11,341 nt of DNA from Sphingobacteriales bacterium (GTDB taxonomy: Bacteria; Bacteroidota; Bacteroidia; Chitinophagales; Chitinophagaceae): NCBI GenBank assembly GCA_004294195.1, contig REAQ01000280.1:1-11341 (forward strand). Direction: 5' to 3'. Under the pieces are notes generated by a model. The model was given only the letters and a program-made list of their open reading frames with translations. It was not told the origin of the DNA and ran no database searches. Position numbers and translations under genes: made by a program. How positions within the stretch are numbered: position 1 is the stretch's first letter; each line of letters opens with the position of its first letter. This document shows positions 1-6,879 of the stretch, piece by piece.

Positions 1-271
1 TGCGTATCCACCCAAACATCTCCCATTTTCAGGTTGTTGTCTGGGTCGCCTGCCGGAGCAGTGCTAGTATAATTCTTAATGGGTGCCCATGGCAATGCAG
101 CGTTATAGTTCAACAGTTCGTCTACTGTTTGATCGATAGTCTTGCCCGTAAAATAAGTGATGTCTTGCTTGCGTGCACCAAACATGGTTCGCTTCAACAA
201 ATGGGCAATTTGCAGTTTGCCCCAGGTGCCTGTATATTTTGGGATGGCGATGGGATATCGGATTTATCCAT
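1..271 (-). CDS. DUF1800 family protein, second paralogue, N-terminal part only (possible 5' frameshift)
   Basis: The reading frame open from 263 down to the window edge translates to a close relative of the N-terminus of the DUF1800 protein at 1907-3553. Shared segments include YTGTWG, HLLKRT, QTVDEL, AGDPD and a final WVDT. By hand alignment about 48 of 82 residues are identical. The rest of the gene lies beyond the left edge. The start is abnormal. In the homologous frame an in-frame TAA at 266-264 precedes the conserved region, and no ATG occurs until 185, inside it. An ATG at 271-269 opens the next frame (MDKSDIPSPS). One extra base in the CCCAAAA run (complement of about 235-241) would join it smoothly to PKYTGTWGK. 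This may be a frameshift mutation, a sequencing error or a recoded start. The gene begins about 50 bases after the DUF1501 stop, so it is probably cotranscribed. Family function is unknown. The family call is sure; the start is not. Confidence 0.8.
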
Positions 272-320
272 CGAAAACGCAAAATGCGGGCCAAGTATTA
301 CAATTTGTGGAAATCTTCTA

Positions 321-1901
321 CTATCTGAGCTTCAGCATAGATTTTACTTGCTGCAAAGGACCGTTTTGGAAACGGAGATAGTAAACGCCAGGAATCAATG
401 TTTCACCATTGAATTGTATCTCATACTTACCCTGCAGATATTCTTTGTCAACAAGGTTCGCGATCAGACGTCCCTGATTATCAAGTACCTGGATCAATAC
501 ATGTCCGCCGGTAGTCTTGAAACTGATCTTCGTAGACGCAGTAAAAGGATTGGGATAGCTAACGATGAGGGTTTCACCTGCACTCTGGTTCAGGTCATCC
601 AGACCAGTGGTACAAGCTGCTGACTGCACCAGCGGAAGATTCTGGAAATTCCGGAACAGCACCGTCTGCACCGTAGTGGTACCTGCACAGAACCAATTTT
701 GCAACAGGGTTCCGTACACACTCCTGAAATCATATTGATACGGGATGTTATCATTCACCGTTACATTGGTGGGAATGGTTGGATTTACGCCCAGCACACC
801 CGGACTAACCTTGCTGCCAAATACAAACAAGGGAGCCGCAGCGCCATGATCCGTGCCCACGCTGCTGTTGGATTTAATCCTACGACCAAACTCTGAAAAG
901 GTCATGCCCATCACCCGGTCATCAATCTGCAAAAATTTAAGATCATCCATGAACGCCTTGACGGCATCGGACAATTGCTTCATGAGGTTTGCATGCGTAC
1001 CGGTTGTGGTATCGCTGGCTACAACCTGCAGAGAGTGCGTATCAAATCCACCGATGCTGCACATGTATACCCTTGTTTTCAATCCACCTTTAATCAGTCT
1101 TGCTACGATCTTCAACTGATCTCCCAGATTGTTACCCGTTGGATAAGGATTCTGCACCACTACTTTGGCTGCAGCATCTTTAATGACGGTTGCATACTGC
1201 TGCGTTTGTTGGGCTACGGTGCGGATATAGGTAAGTTCTTTACCTGCATTGCCCGGAGGCGCAGGGTCCTGAATACCATTGACGAGATTATAGAACGATG
1301 TGGGGTTGGTAATACTCATACCCATATTGAACGCAGGGCCCTGCAACATCAATGAAGTCACAGATCCGATCTGGATGGCTAATGGATCAGGCATGGCACT
1401 GTTTGGATAACCCGTTGGAAAGTTTGGGTATTCTTCACTTAGGTATCTACCGCCCCATCCGGAGGAATTCACCACGTTAGAGTCTGTTGCACTCATCCAG
1501 ATATCCGTTGCCCTGAAATGAGAGAAGTTGGGATTGGGATATCCAACGGCTTGTACAATCGCCAGCTTACCGTCGTTGTACAAACTTTGCATGCCTGTCA
1601 TTGAAGGATGTAGTCCGGTTTCAGCTTTACCGTTTAGTGTAAGGATCTTGGATTCAGGTATCGCAATATTGGTACGGGCATTAAAGTATGCACTATAACT
1701 GCTGCGCGGGATCACCATATTCAATCCATCGTTTCCACCGTTCATCTGGATCACAACCAGCACATGATCCGTTTCCGTGGCATATCCCAGCAAAGCATCC
1801 AGGTAAGGTGAAGGCGAAACAGGACGCACGGAGAACCCGTTGATAACCGATGGAGCCATCAACGTCGGGAACATGCCAGATAAAAAGTTTCGCCTGTTCA
1901 T
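321..1901 (-). CDS. DUF1501 family protein with T9SS C-terminal sorting domain
   Basis: This is a 526-residue protein. The ATG at 1901 is chosen because it gives an export signal (MNRRNFLSG, a twin-arginine-like motif followed by a moderately apolar stretch) and lies 5 bases after the upstream DUF1800 stop. A longer open frame to 2021 would overlap that gene and adds nothing family-like. DUF1501 hallmarks are VIQMNGGNDGLNM (about 50-62), GGFDTHS (284-290), FSEFGRR (335-341) and GTDHGAAAPLFVFG (349-362). The His/Asp-rich motifs fit my recollection that the family belongs to the alkaline phosphatase-like fold; no reaction is established. Residues from about 440 form a type A T9SS sorting domain: SYPNPF (448-453), a beta-rich stretch with LDNQGRLI, then GVYYLRF and a basic end KSMLKLR. 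The protein is therefore predicted to cross the inner membrane, be secreted by T9SS and be anchored at or released from the surface. It pairs with DUF1800, a common genomic partnership of unknown purpose. Confidence 0.9.
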   Translation of the reverse strand: MNRRNFLSGMFPTLMAPSVINGFSVRPVSPSPYLDALLGYATETDHVLVVIQMNGGNDGLNMVIPRSSYSAYFNARTNIAIPESKILTLNGKAETGLHPSMTGMQSLYNDGKLAIVQAVGYPNPNFSHFRATDIWMSATDSNVVNSSGWGGRYLSEEYPNFPTGYPNSAMPDPLAIQIGSVTSLMLQGPAFNMGMSITNPTSFYNLVNGIQDPAPPGNAGKELTYIRTVAQQTQQYATVIKDAAAKVVVQNPYPTGNNLGDQLKIVARLIKGGLKTRVYMCSIGGFDTHSLQVVASDTTTGTHANLMKQLSDAVKAFMDDLKFLQIDDRVMGMTFSEFGRRIKSNSSVGTDHGAAAPLFVFGSKVSPGVLGVNPTIPTNVTVNDNIPYQYDFRSVYGTLLQNWFCAGTTTVQTVLFRNFQNLPLVQSAACTTGLDDLNQSAGETLIVSYPNPFTASTKISFKTTGGHVLIQVLDNQGRLIANLVDKEYLQGKYEIQFNGETLIPGVYYLRFQNGPLQQVKSMLKLR

Positions 1902-1906
1902 GAACG

Positions 1907-3553
1907 TTAGATTAAATGATATTCCGGTAAATTCATCAGATACTTCAGCAACGCCTTGAGTCTGTCGTTCACCACATTGAATAATGCCGTATTGGTAGGC
2001 GCAGCCATATAGGCCGTCCACGCGTCCGTCCAGTAGTGATCACTGGTTTGTCCACTCAGCAGAATATCCTTCTTCAATTGATCTCTGGTGGACTGACTCA
2101 TCGGAACACTATAGATCAACTGCACGATTTCACTAATCAAGGCATTGGGATCATGCGGCGCGATGAGCGTTCTGGCATATCCCACTGCATCAACCACTAC
2201 TCTCTTGCTATTAAAAGTGTAACCATTGCCAACCATCTGATCTGTGAACTGGTTCCGCTTGGGATAAGTGTCACTATTGATCCATATCTCGTAAAATCCA
2301 GGCGCCTGGTAATAGGCCTTCCATCCGGATACATCCGGTGGATCACCGAGATTCTGTTGCATATTGGAAGCGAGGTTTCGGAAATTGTTCCAGTGATTGT
2401 ATTGTGATACCACATCAGCAGCATCAGGAATCACCACATTGTACTCACGGATAAGCCCAACCGAAAGGTCAAGCGGACTCTTGATGTAACAGGCCCTGCT
2501 TGAGCTATCAAAAAAATGCTGACTCATCAACAGGTCACGCAGTACAGGTTTTATATCCCAGTTGCTGTCAACCAGCAACTGCGCCAGCGGCTTGATCACT
2601 GATGTCTCCACCGCAGGCGTGATCTCATAATACACAAACCATCGGTACAACTTCTTAACGATGAAGTTGGAAACTTCCGCTTTTTTGGAAAAGATCATGT
2701 TCAATAAGTCATCCAGCTCCAGAGTGCCTGCATCAGCCGTATTGCGCCCAACGATATTGGTATTGTTGAAAAAAGATGAGAATACTTTATTGCCCGTATC
2801 ATGACGAGCTACATCGAAATAACTCTTGTTATTTACTGCATCATTGCGCCAACCGGTCAATACCCTTGCAGCCGTTTTAACATCGTCCTCCGTATAATTC
2901 GGATTGTTTTCCTTCCCAAGTGTAAACAGTTCTTGTAATTCCCGGGAGTAGTTTTCATCCGGAGCCGCCTTTGTATTGAGTTGGCCGTTCAGATATACCA
3001 ACATGGCGGAGTCCATCGTCACCTCCCTCACTAAAGTCTTAAAATTACCCAGTGCATAGGTGCGGAAAAGGTTGACGTGGCGATAATAGTATCGAGCGTT
3101 ACTTACGTCATTGGTTTCTATAGCGAAGTGGTTATGCCAGAACATTACCATCTTCTCCCTTATACTTCTATCCTGGTTTAGCTGCAAACCCAACCACCAT
3201 GCCTTTAAAGAAGAACGCCGCCTCGATTGTGCGGTCCCGTCCGTGGTATGGGTATCTACCCATGTTTGCCCGATCGCAATATTGAGATCTGGATCTCCTG
3301 CAGCAATGTTGTCATTTACATAAGTCTTCAACGGCGGTGCTGGCAACGGCGCAGTAGGATTGATCAATTCATCCACTGTTTGCGTGAGGGTCTTTCCGCT
3401 GAAATACAGGAGGTCCTGTTTTTTCATGCCAAAAAGGGTGCGCTTCAGCAGGTGCGTGACCTCCTGGTTTCCCCAAGTTCCTGTATAGTTTGGTATCGCT
3501 GGAATGGTAATCGTTTTTAAACTACAGGGGTTTGACTGCAAAAGACCGGCCAA
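1907..3553 (-). CDS. DUF1800 family protein
   Basis: This is a protein of about 548 residues with the DUF1800 signatures in order: HLLKRTLFG (34-42), MFWHNHFA (137-144), SRELQELFTLG (203-213), AARVLTGW (228-235), SPLDL (359-363) and GDPPDVSGW (403-411). The biochemical role of the family is unknown. There is no clear signal peptide or membrane segment, whereas its DUF1501 partner 5 bases downstream has export and sorting signals; the two are surely cotranscribed. The start is uncertain. No ATG exists in frame before Met43, which is inside the conserved region. The frame opens after a TAA at 3559-3557, so candidate starts are TTG at 3553 or TTG at 3541. A near-consensus -7 box overlaps the first of these, which would favour the second. 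The paralogue at 1-271 also lacks a proper start. Length is at the upper side of what I expect for the family. The family call is strong. Confidence 0.9.
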   Translation of the reverse strand: MAGLLQSNPCSLKTITIPAIPNYTGTWGNQEVTHLLKRTLFGMKKQDLLYFSGKTLTQTVDELINPTAPLPAPPLKTYVNDNIAAGDPDLNIAIGQTWVDTHTTDGTAQSRRRSSLKAWWLGLQLNQDRSIREKMVMFWHNHFAIETNDVSNARYYYRHVNLFRTYALGNFKTLVREVTMDSAMLVYLNGQLNTKAAPDENYSRELQELFTLGKENNPNYTEDDVKTAARVLTGWRNDAVNNKSYFDVARHDTGNKVFSSFFNNTNIVGRNTADAGTLELDDLLNMIFSKKAEVSNFIVKKLYRWFVYYEITPAVETSVIKPLAQLLVDSNWDIKPVLRDLLMSQHFFDSSSRACYIKSPLDLSVGLIREYNVVIPDAADVVSQYNHWNNFRNLASNMQQNLGDPPDVSGWKAYYQAPGFYEIWINSDTYPKRNQFTDQMVGNGYTFNSKRVVVDAVGYARTLIAPHDPNALISEIVQLIYSVPMSQSTRDQLKKDILLSGQTSDHYWTDAWTAYMAAPTNTALFNVVNDRLKALLKYLMNLPEYHLI

Positions 3554-3559
3554 AGTTTA
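3551..3559 (-). promoter_or_regulatory. Possible -7 box before the DUF1800 gene
   Basis: The minus strand reads TAAACTTTG here, one base away from the Bacteroidota -7 consensus TAnnTTTG in spacing or in its first base. It overlaps the first candidate TTG start (3553-3551). If real, transcription would begin near 3544 and translation could not begin at that TTG. Weak single-motif evidence; no -33 element is claimed. Confidence 0.3.
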
Positions 3560-3571
3560 ATGTGACAATTA

Positions 3572-3636
3572 GAAAATGCGGTAATGCGGCAATGCAAAAT
3601 GCGAAATCTCTGATAATGAAGTCATTGCCGCATTTT
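3572..3636. repeat. Octamer array with inverted copy, downstream of the thiolase gene
   Basis: On the plus strand the units GAAAATGC, GGTAATGC, GGCAATGC and AAAATGCG follow one another at 3572-3603. An inverted copy CATTGCCGCATT lies at 3623-3634. AATGCGGCAATG (3583-3594) pairs perfectly with it over 12 bp around a 28-base loop. It sits between the thiolase stop and the DUF1800 gene on the same strand, so it could act as a terminator or processing hairpin. No T-tract follows it in either direction. It belongs to the same repeat family as the arrays at about 7610, 9206 and others. Confidence 0.7.
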
Positions 3637-3641
3637 CACAT

Positions 3642-4817
3642 TTACAAATTCTCAATGATTCCCGCGATTCCCTGTCCTCCACCCACACAGGCGGTTACAA
3701 TTCCGTACTTTTTATTTAGTCGTTTCATATCGTTCAGGATCTGAACGGTCAGTTTAGTACCGGTACAACCCAGGGGATGTCCCAGGGCGATGGCACCGCC
3801 ATTAATATTCACGATATCCGGGTTAAGCCCGAGTTCACGGATCACCGCCAGCGCCTGAGAAGCAAAAGCTTCATTCAGCTCCACCAGATCAATGTCCTGC
3901 AAAGTCATGCCGCTTTGTTTCAACACTTTTGGCACGGCTTCAACAGGGCCGATACCCATGATCCGCGGATGCACTCCCGCCGCCGCACAATTCACGAGCC
4001 TGCCGATGGGCTTGAGTCCCAGCTCATTCACCATGCGCTCACTCATCACGATGACGAATGCTGCGCCGTCGCTGGTTTGGGATGAGTTGCCCGCCGTTAC
4101 GCTGCCAACCACAGAAAACGCAGGTTTCAGTTTGGCAAGCGCATCCGTAGTGGTATCTGCACGCACCCCTTCGTCAGTATCAATAGTATAGTTTCGTTTT
4201 TGCTTCTTGCCTTTCCCATCGAGATACACTTCTTCCACATTGATGGGTAGGATCCCTGATTTGAAGAATCCCTGCTCAATGGCATTCTTCGCTTTCATGT
4301 GGCTGTTGAACGCGAAAGCATCCTGGTCTTCCCTGTTCACGTTGTATTCCTTGGCCACCGCTTCTGCTGTAAGGCCCATGCTTAAATAATAATCCGGTTC
4401 ATCCTTGGCGATGGAATATGCAGGAACCGTCTTCCAGCCTGCTGTAGGAACCATGCTCATGCTTTCCGTACCACCTGCAATGATACACTCTGCCATACCC
4501 ATGCGGATCTTGGCTGTGGCAATGGCGATGGTCTCCAGTCCAGACGCACAATATCGGTTCACCGTCATACCCGGCGCATGAAAACCTACTGCCTTTGCAG
4601 CGATGATCCGCCCTACTTGTAGTCCCTGTTCCGCTTCCGGAACGGCATTCCCCACGATCACATCGTCTACCCGCTTCGCATCCAACTGGGGCACTGATTT
4701 CAATAATCCCTGGATCACTTCAATGGCCAGGTCATCCGGCCTGGTAAAACGGAATCCACCGCGTTTGGATTTGCCTACCGCCGTCCTGTATCCCGCTACG
4801 ATATATGCTTCCTGCAT
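3642..4817 (-). CDS. Acetyl-CoA C-acyltransferase (3-ketoacyl-CoA thiolase)
   Basis: This is a 391-residue protein of normal length for a biosynthetic or degradative thiolase. It starts [16 protein letters not shown], typical of the family. The nucleophile Cys90 lies in NRYCASGLE (87-95). The second conserved block is NEAFASQAL (315-323), with [14 protein letters not shown] (340-353) supplying His347 and TACVGGGQG (376-384) supplying Cys377. All catalytic residues are intact. It would cleave 3-ketoacyl-CoA with CoA to acetyl-CoA and a shortened acyl-CoA in the cytoplasm, the last step of beta-oxidation. Whether it prefers long-chain substrates (FadA/FadI-like) or acetoacetyl-CoA (AtoB-like) cannot be read off, so no symbol is given. 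No hydroxyacyl-CoA dehydrogenase partner is adjacent in the window. It is divergent from pyrD across 81 bases containing a short inverted repeat. The ATG at 4817 is the natural start. Confidence 0.95.
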   Translation of the reverse strand: MQEAYIVAGYRTAVGKSKRGGFRFTRPDDLAIEVIQGLLKSVPQLDAKRVDDVIVGNAVPEAEQGLQVGRIIAAKAVGFHAPGMTVNRYCASGLETIAIATAKIRMGMAECIIAGGTESMSMVPTAGWKTVPAYSIAKDEPDYYLSMGLTAEAVAKEYNVNREDQDAFAFNSHMKAKNAIEQGFFKSGILPINVEEVYLDGKGKKQKRNYTIDTDEGVRADTTTDALAKLKPAFSVVGSVTAGNSSQTSDGAAFVIVMSERMVNELGLKPIGRLVNCAAAGVHPRIMGIGPVEAVPKVLKQSGMTLQDIDLVELNEAFASQALAVIRELGLNPDIVNINGGAIALGHPLGCTGTKLTVQILNDMKRLNKKYGIVTACVGGGQGIAGIIENL

Positions 4818-4832
4818 AACTAAAGTTTAAGA

Positions 4833-4862
4833 CAACTAAGATATACAAAAAAATATTAGTTG
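4833..4862. promoter_or_regulatory. Inverted repeat in the thiolase/pyrD divergent promoter region
   Basis: CAACTAA at 4833-4839 is matched by TTAGTTG at 4856-4862. These are 7-bp perfect arms around a 16-base AT-rich spacer, with further imperfect ATAT/ATAT pairing inside. It overlaps the putative thiolase -7 box, a position suiting an operator for a dimeric repressor. No regulator is encoded in the window, so the role is inference. Confidence 0.35.
4836..4843 (-). promoter_or_regulatory. Possible -7 box of the thiolase gene
   Basis: The minus strand reads TATCTTAG, one mismatch from TAnnTTTG, 18 bases before the thiolase ATG. That would give a leader of roughly a dozen bases. Motif-only evidence. 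Confidence 0.35.
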
Positions 4863-4886
4863 CATCAACAACCGTTTATTTCCTTT

Positions 4887-4894
4887 TATCTTCG
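4887..4894 (+). promoter_or_regulatory. -7 promoter box of pyrD
   Basis: TATCTTCG differs from TAnnTTTG at one position and ends only 4 bases before the pyrD ATG. The transcript would therefore start at or almost at the start codon. The same arrangement, with a perfect box, precedes pheT. Confidence 0.5.
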
Positions 4895-4898
4895 CAAC

Positions 4899-5927
4899 AT
4901 GTACGCCACCCTTCGTAACATCCTTTTCCGGTATGACGCAGAGCAGGTACACCATTTTGCCATGCACCGGCTGCAAAATGCCTGTTCTTTTGGGCCGATG
5001 CGGTCCCTGCTGGCCGGGTATTTCGCACCAAAATCTAAGCCCGTTTCTCTTTGGGGACTTCAGTTTCGCAACCCGATCGGTCTGGCCGCCGGGTTTGATA
5101 AGAATGCCAGTTATCTCCGGGAACTGGACGTACTGGGTTTCAGTCATGTTGAAATTGGGACGGTTACCCCGCTGGCGCAACCAGGGAACGATCAACCAAG
5201 GCTGTTCCGGCTTCCGGCAGACCAGGCGCTGATCAACCGGATGGGATTTAACAATGAAGGCATGGATGCCGCCAAACGAAGGCTCGCTGATTGGAGAAAC
5301 AGATATCCGGATGCTACAATGATCGTGGGAGGAAATATTGGCAAAAACAAACTGACCCCCAACGAGGAAGCGGCATCGGACTATGTGAAATGTTTTAATA
5401 CCCTGTTCAACGAGGTCGATTACTTTGTGGTTAACGTCAGTTCACCCAATACACCAGGCCTCAGGGAACTGCAGGAAAGGCCGGCGCTGGAAAAGATATT
5501 CGGCGAACTGCAAGAACTCAATAACGGTAAGGCACAACCGAAACCGATCCTGTTGAAGATAGCACCGGATCTAACCCACGCACAGCTGGATGAGATCTGT
5601 GGTTTATCCCTTCAAATGCAACTCTCCGGCCTAGTGGCCACTAATACCACGATCTCAAGAGAAGGCCTGTTGACAGACAGGAATGAGGTAGAGACCATCG
5701 GGGCAGGAGGCTTGAGTGGCAAGCCCGTGCGGAAAAGATCCACAGAAGTTTTACGCTACTTGCGTCAACATACCAATGGAAAAATACCACTGATTGGATC
5801 CGGCGGGGTATTTACCGCAAAAGACGCAAAAGAAAAAATAGAAGCGGGGGCAAGCCTGGTCCAGGTATGGACGGGCTTTGTTTACGAAGGACCAACAATC
5901 GTTCAGAAGATCTGCAACGGTTTATGA
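4899..5927 (+). CDS. pyrD: Dihydroorotate dehydrogenase (quinone), class 2
   Basis: This is a 342-residue protein that oxidises dihydroorotate to orotate in de novo pyrimidine synthesis, passing electrons through FMN to the quinone pool at the inner membrane. Class 2 is indicated by the length and by an N-terminal helical extension (about 1-45) that attaches to the membrane. Core motifs follow: NPIGLAAGFDKN (58-69), EIGTVTPLAQPGN (85-97), NRMGFNNEG (113-121), VNVSSPNTPGLR (178-189, containing the serine region that replaces the class 1 cysteine), KIAPDL (220-225), ATNTT (247-251), GGLSGKPV (270-277), and IGSGGVFTAKDA (299-310) with VQVWTGFVYEGP (321-332) for FMN phosphate. Nothing is missing. 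The ATG at 4899 gives the usual class 2 N-terminus (MYATLRNILF). An upstream in-frame ATG at 4860 would place the promoter box inside the coding region, so it is rejected. terC follows 43 bases later with its own promoter-like box. Confidence 0.97.
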   Translation: MYATLRNILFRYDAEQVHHFAMHRLQNACSFGPMRSLLAGYFAPKSKPVSLWGLQFRNPIGLAAGFDKNASYLRELDVLGFSHVEIGTVTPLAQPGNDQPRLFRLPADQALINRMGFNNEGMDAAKRRLADWRNRYPDATMIVGGNIGKNKLTPNEEAASDYVKCFNTLFNEVDYFVVNVSSPNTPGLRELQERPALEKIFGELQELNNGKAQPKPILLKIAPDLTHAQLDEICGLSLQMQLSGLVATNTTISREGLLTDRNEVETIGAGGLSGKPVRKRSTEVLRYLRQHTNGKIPLIGSGGVFTAKDAKEKIEAGASLVQVWTGFVYEGPTIVQKICNGL

Positions 5928-5941
5928 TCAGGATTCATCTT

Positions 5942-5949
5942 TATCTTTA
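5942..5949 (+). promoter_or_regulatory. Possible -7 box of the terC-family gene
   Basis: TATCTTTA matches TAnnTTTG except for the last base and lies 21 bases before the ATG at 5971, in the short gap after pyrD. The gene could therefore be transcribed independently of pyrD. Confidence 0.4.
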
Positions 5950-5970
5950 CTTTTTACACACTACGAACAT

Positions 5971-6771
5971 ATGGAACATCTTTTTACGGCAGACGCGATC
6001 ATCAGCCTTGTAACACTCTCAATTCTTGAAATCGTTTTGGGTATCGATAACGTTATTTTTGTATCGATCCTGATGGGCAGGCTGAATGAGAAACAACGAT
6101 CCACTGCCCGTAAGATATGGATGGTTGCGGGTATCATCGTTAGGGTGGCCTTATTGATGGTCCTCGGCTGGTTGGTAGCCAATGGCAACAAAGAATTGTT
6201 TGGCGTGAACTGGGGTGAAAAGCACTATGGATTTAATCTCCGCAATGTGATCATGTTCGCCGGTGGTCTTTTCCTCTTGTTCAAGACCGTGAAAGAGATC
6301 CACAATAAACTGGAAGGGGATGAAGAGGCAGAAGTCAGTACCAAGGCCAATGCATTTGGTGCCATCATGGCCCAGATCATCATCATCGATATGGTCTTTT
6401 CTTTCGATAGTATCATCACTGCAGTAGGTATGGCCCGTCATGTGGAGATCATGATTGCTGCAGTGATCATTGCGATGATCATCATGTTCTTTTTCTCAGA
6501 AAGGATTTCGGTATTCATCCATAAACATCCCACATTGAAAATGCTGGCCCTGAGTTTCCTGCTGATGGTGGGCTTCAGTCTTTTCTTTGAAGGGCTTGAA
6601 CCTATTCACGGATCACATATCGATAAAGGCTATATCTACTTTGCGATGGCATTCTCATTTGCCGTGGAGCTGCTGAATATGTGGATGCGTAAAAGAGCGA
6701 AGGCACGCAAGCCTGTTGAACTACGGGAACCGCAACTGCGACAGCAGGGGGCGGATGACTCAGCGCATTAA
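5971..6771 (+). CDS. TerC family integral membrane protein
   Basis: This is a 266-residue polytopic inner-membrane protein with about seven hydrophobic segments (near 8-33, 50-70, 90-107, 127-150, 158-176, 188-207 and 221-238). TerC signatures are ILEIVLGIDNVIFVSIL (18-34) and IIIDMVFSFDSIITAVGMA (137-155). The membrane acidic residues Glu20, Asp26, Asp140 and Asp146 are kept. Relatives are linked to tellurite resistance and to Mn2+ efflux or metal loading of exported proteins; the substrate cannot be told here. No CBS or CorC domain is fused, unlike the larger YoaE-type members. The C-terminal 25 residues are polar and charged, probably cytosolic. The start at 5971 is chosen because an open frame reaching back to 5878 overlaps the end of pyrD and adds no membrane sequence. 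No yybP-ykoY-type riboswitch fits in the 43-base gap upstream. No tellurite operon neighbours are present. The gene is convergent with rsmE. Confidence 0.92.
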   Translation: MEHLFTADAIISLVTLSILEIVLGIDNVIFVSILMGRLNEKQRSTARKIWMVAGIIVRVALLMVLGWLVANGNKELFGVNWGEKHYGFNLRNVIMFAGGLFLLFKTVKEIHNKLEGDEEAEVSTKANAFGAIMAQIIIIDMVFSFDSIITAVGMARHVEIMIAAVIIAMIIMFFFSERISVFIHKHPTLKMLALSFLLMVGFSLFFEGLEPIHGSHIDKGYIYFAMAFSFAVELLNMWMRKRAKARKPVELREPQLRQQGADDSAH

Positions 6772-6785
6772 ATTGGCAATCAGGA

Positions 6786-6879
6786 ATACAGTAATACAGT
6801 CATTCAGGCAATCAGAAGTTGGAATTCTGGCGTACCGGGATTCCAACTCCTGATTGCCTGAATGACCGTATTACTGTAT
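6786..6879. repeat. Long hairpin between convergent terC and rsmE (possible bidirectional terminator)
   Basis: Bases 6786-6830 pair with 6835-6879 across a 4-base CGTA loop. Of 45 positions, 41 are Watson-Crick, two are T-G (6826, 6828) and two are A-C mismatches (6798/6867, 6816/6849). The right arm includes the last two codons (ATA CAG) and stop of rsmE. The left arm begins 15 bases after the terC stop. The position suits termination of both transcripts, but neither side has a T-tract and the stem is far longer than an intrinsic terminator. The outer arms are built of octamers (GGCAATCA, GGAATACA, GTAATACA, GTCATTCA, GGCAATCA, running from about 6776 to 6815), the same design as the other arrays in this window. 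Confidence 0.85.

Noticed and set aside
230..245. Programmed -1 frameshift in the DUF1800 paralogue
   Set aside because: The CCCAAAA run is not in the phase required for a standard slippery heptamer relative to the ATG at 271, and no reason is apparent for recoding so close to the start.
129..623. 164-residue open frame on the plus strand
   Set aside because: It is antisense to the DUF1501 C-terminus and the DUF1800 paralogue start, and its composition is that of a shadow frame.
1902..2021. N-terminal extension of the DUF1501 protein by 40 residues
   Set aside because: It would overlap the DUF1800 coding sequence by about 115 bases, shows no family resemblance, and would hide the twin-arginine-like signal that begins at 1901.
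3572..3636. CRISPR array
   Set aside because: The units are about 8 bases, contiguous, without spacers of CRISPR length, and no cas genes are near.
5928..5970. Manganese (yybP-ykoY) riboswitch upstream of the terC-family gene
   Set aside because: The gap after pyrD is only 43 bases, too short for the aptamer, and it contains a promoter-like box instead.
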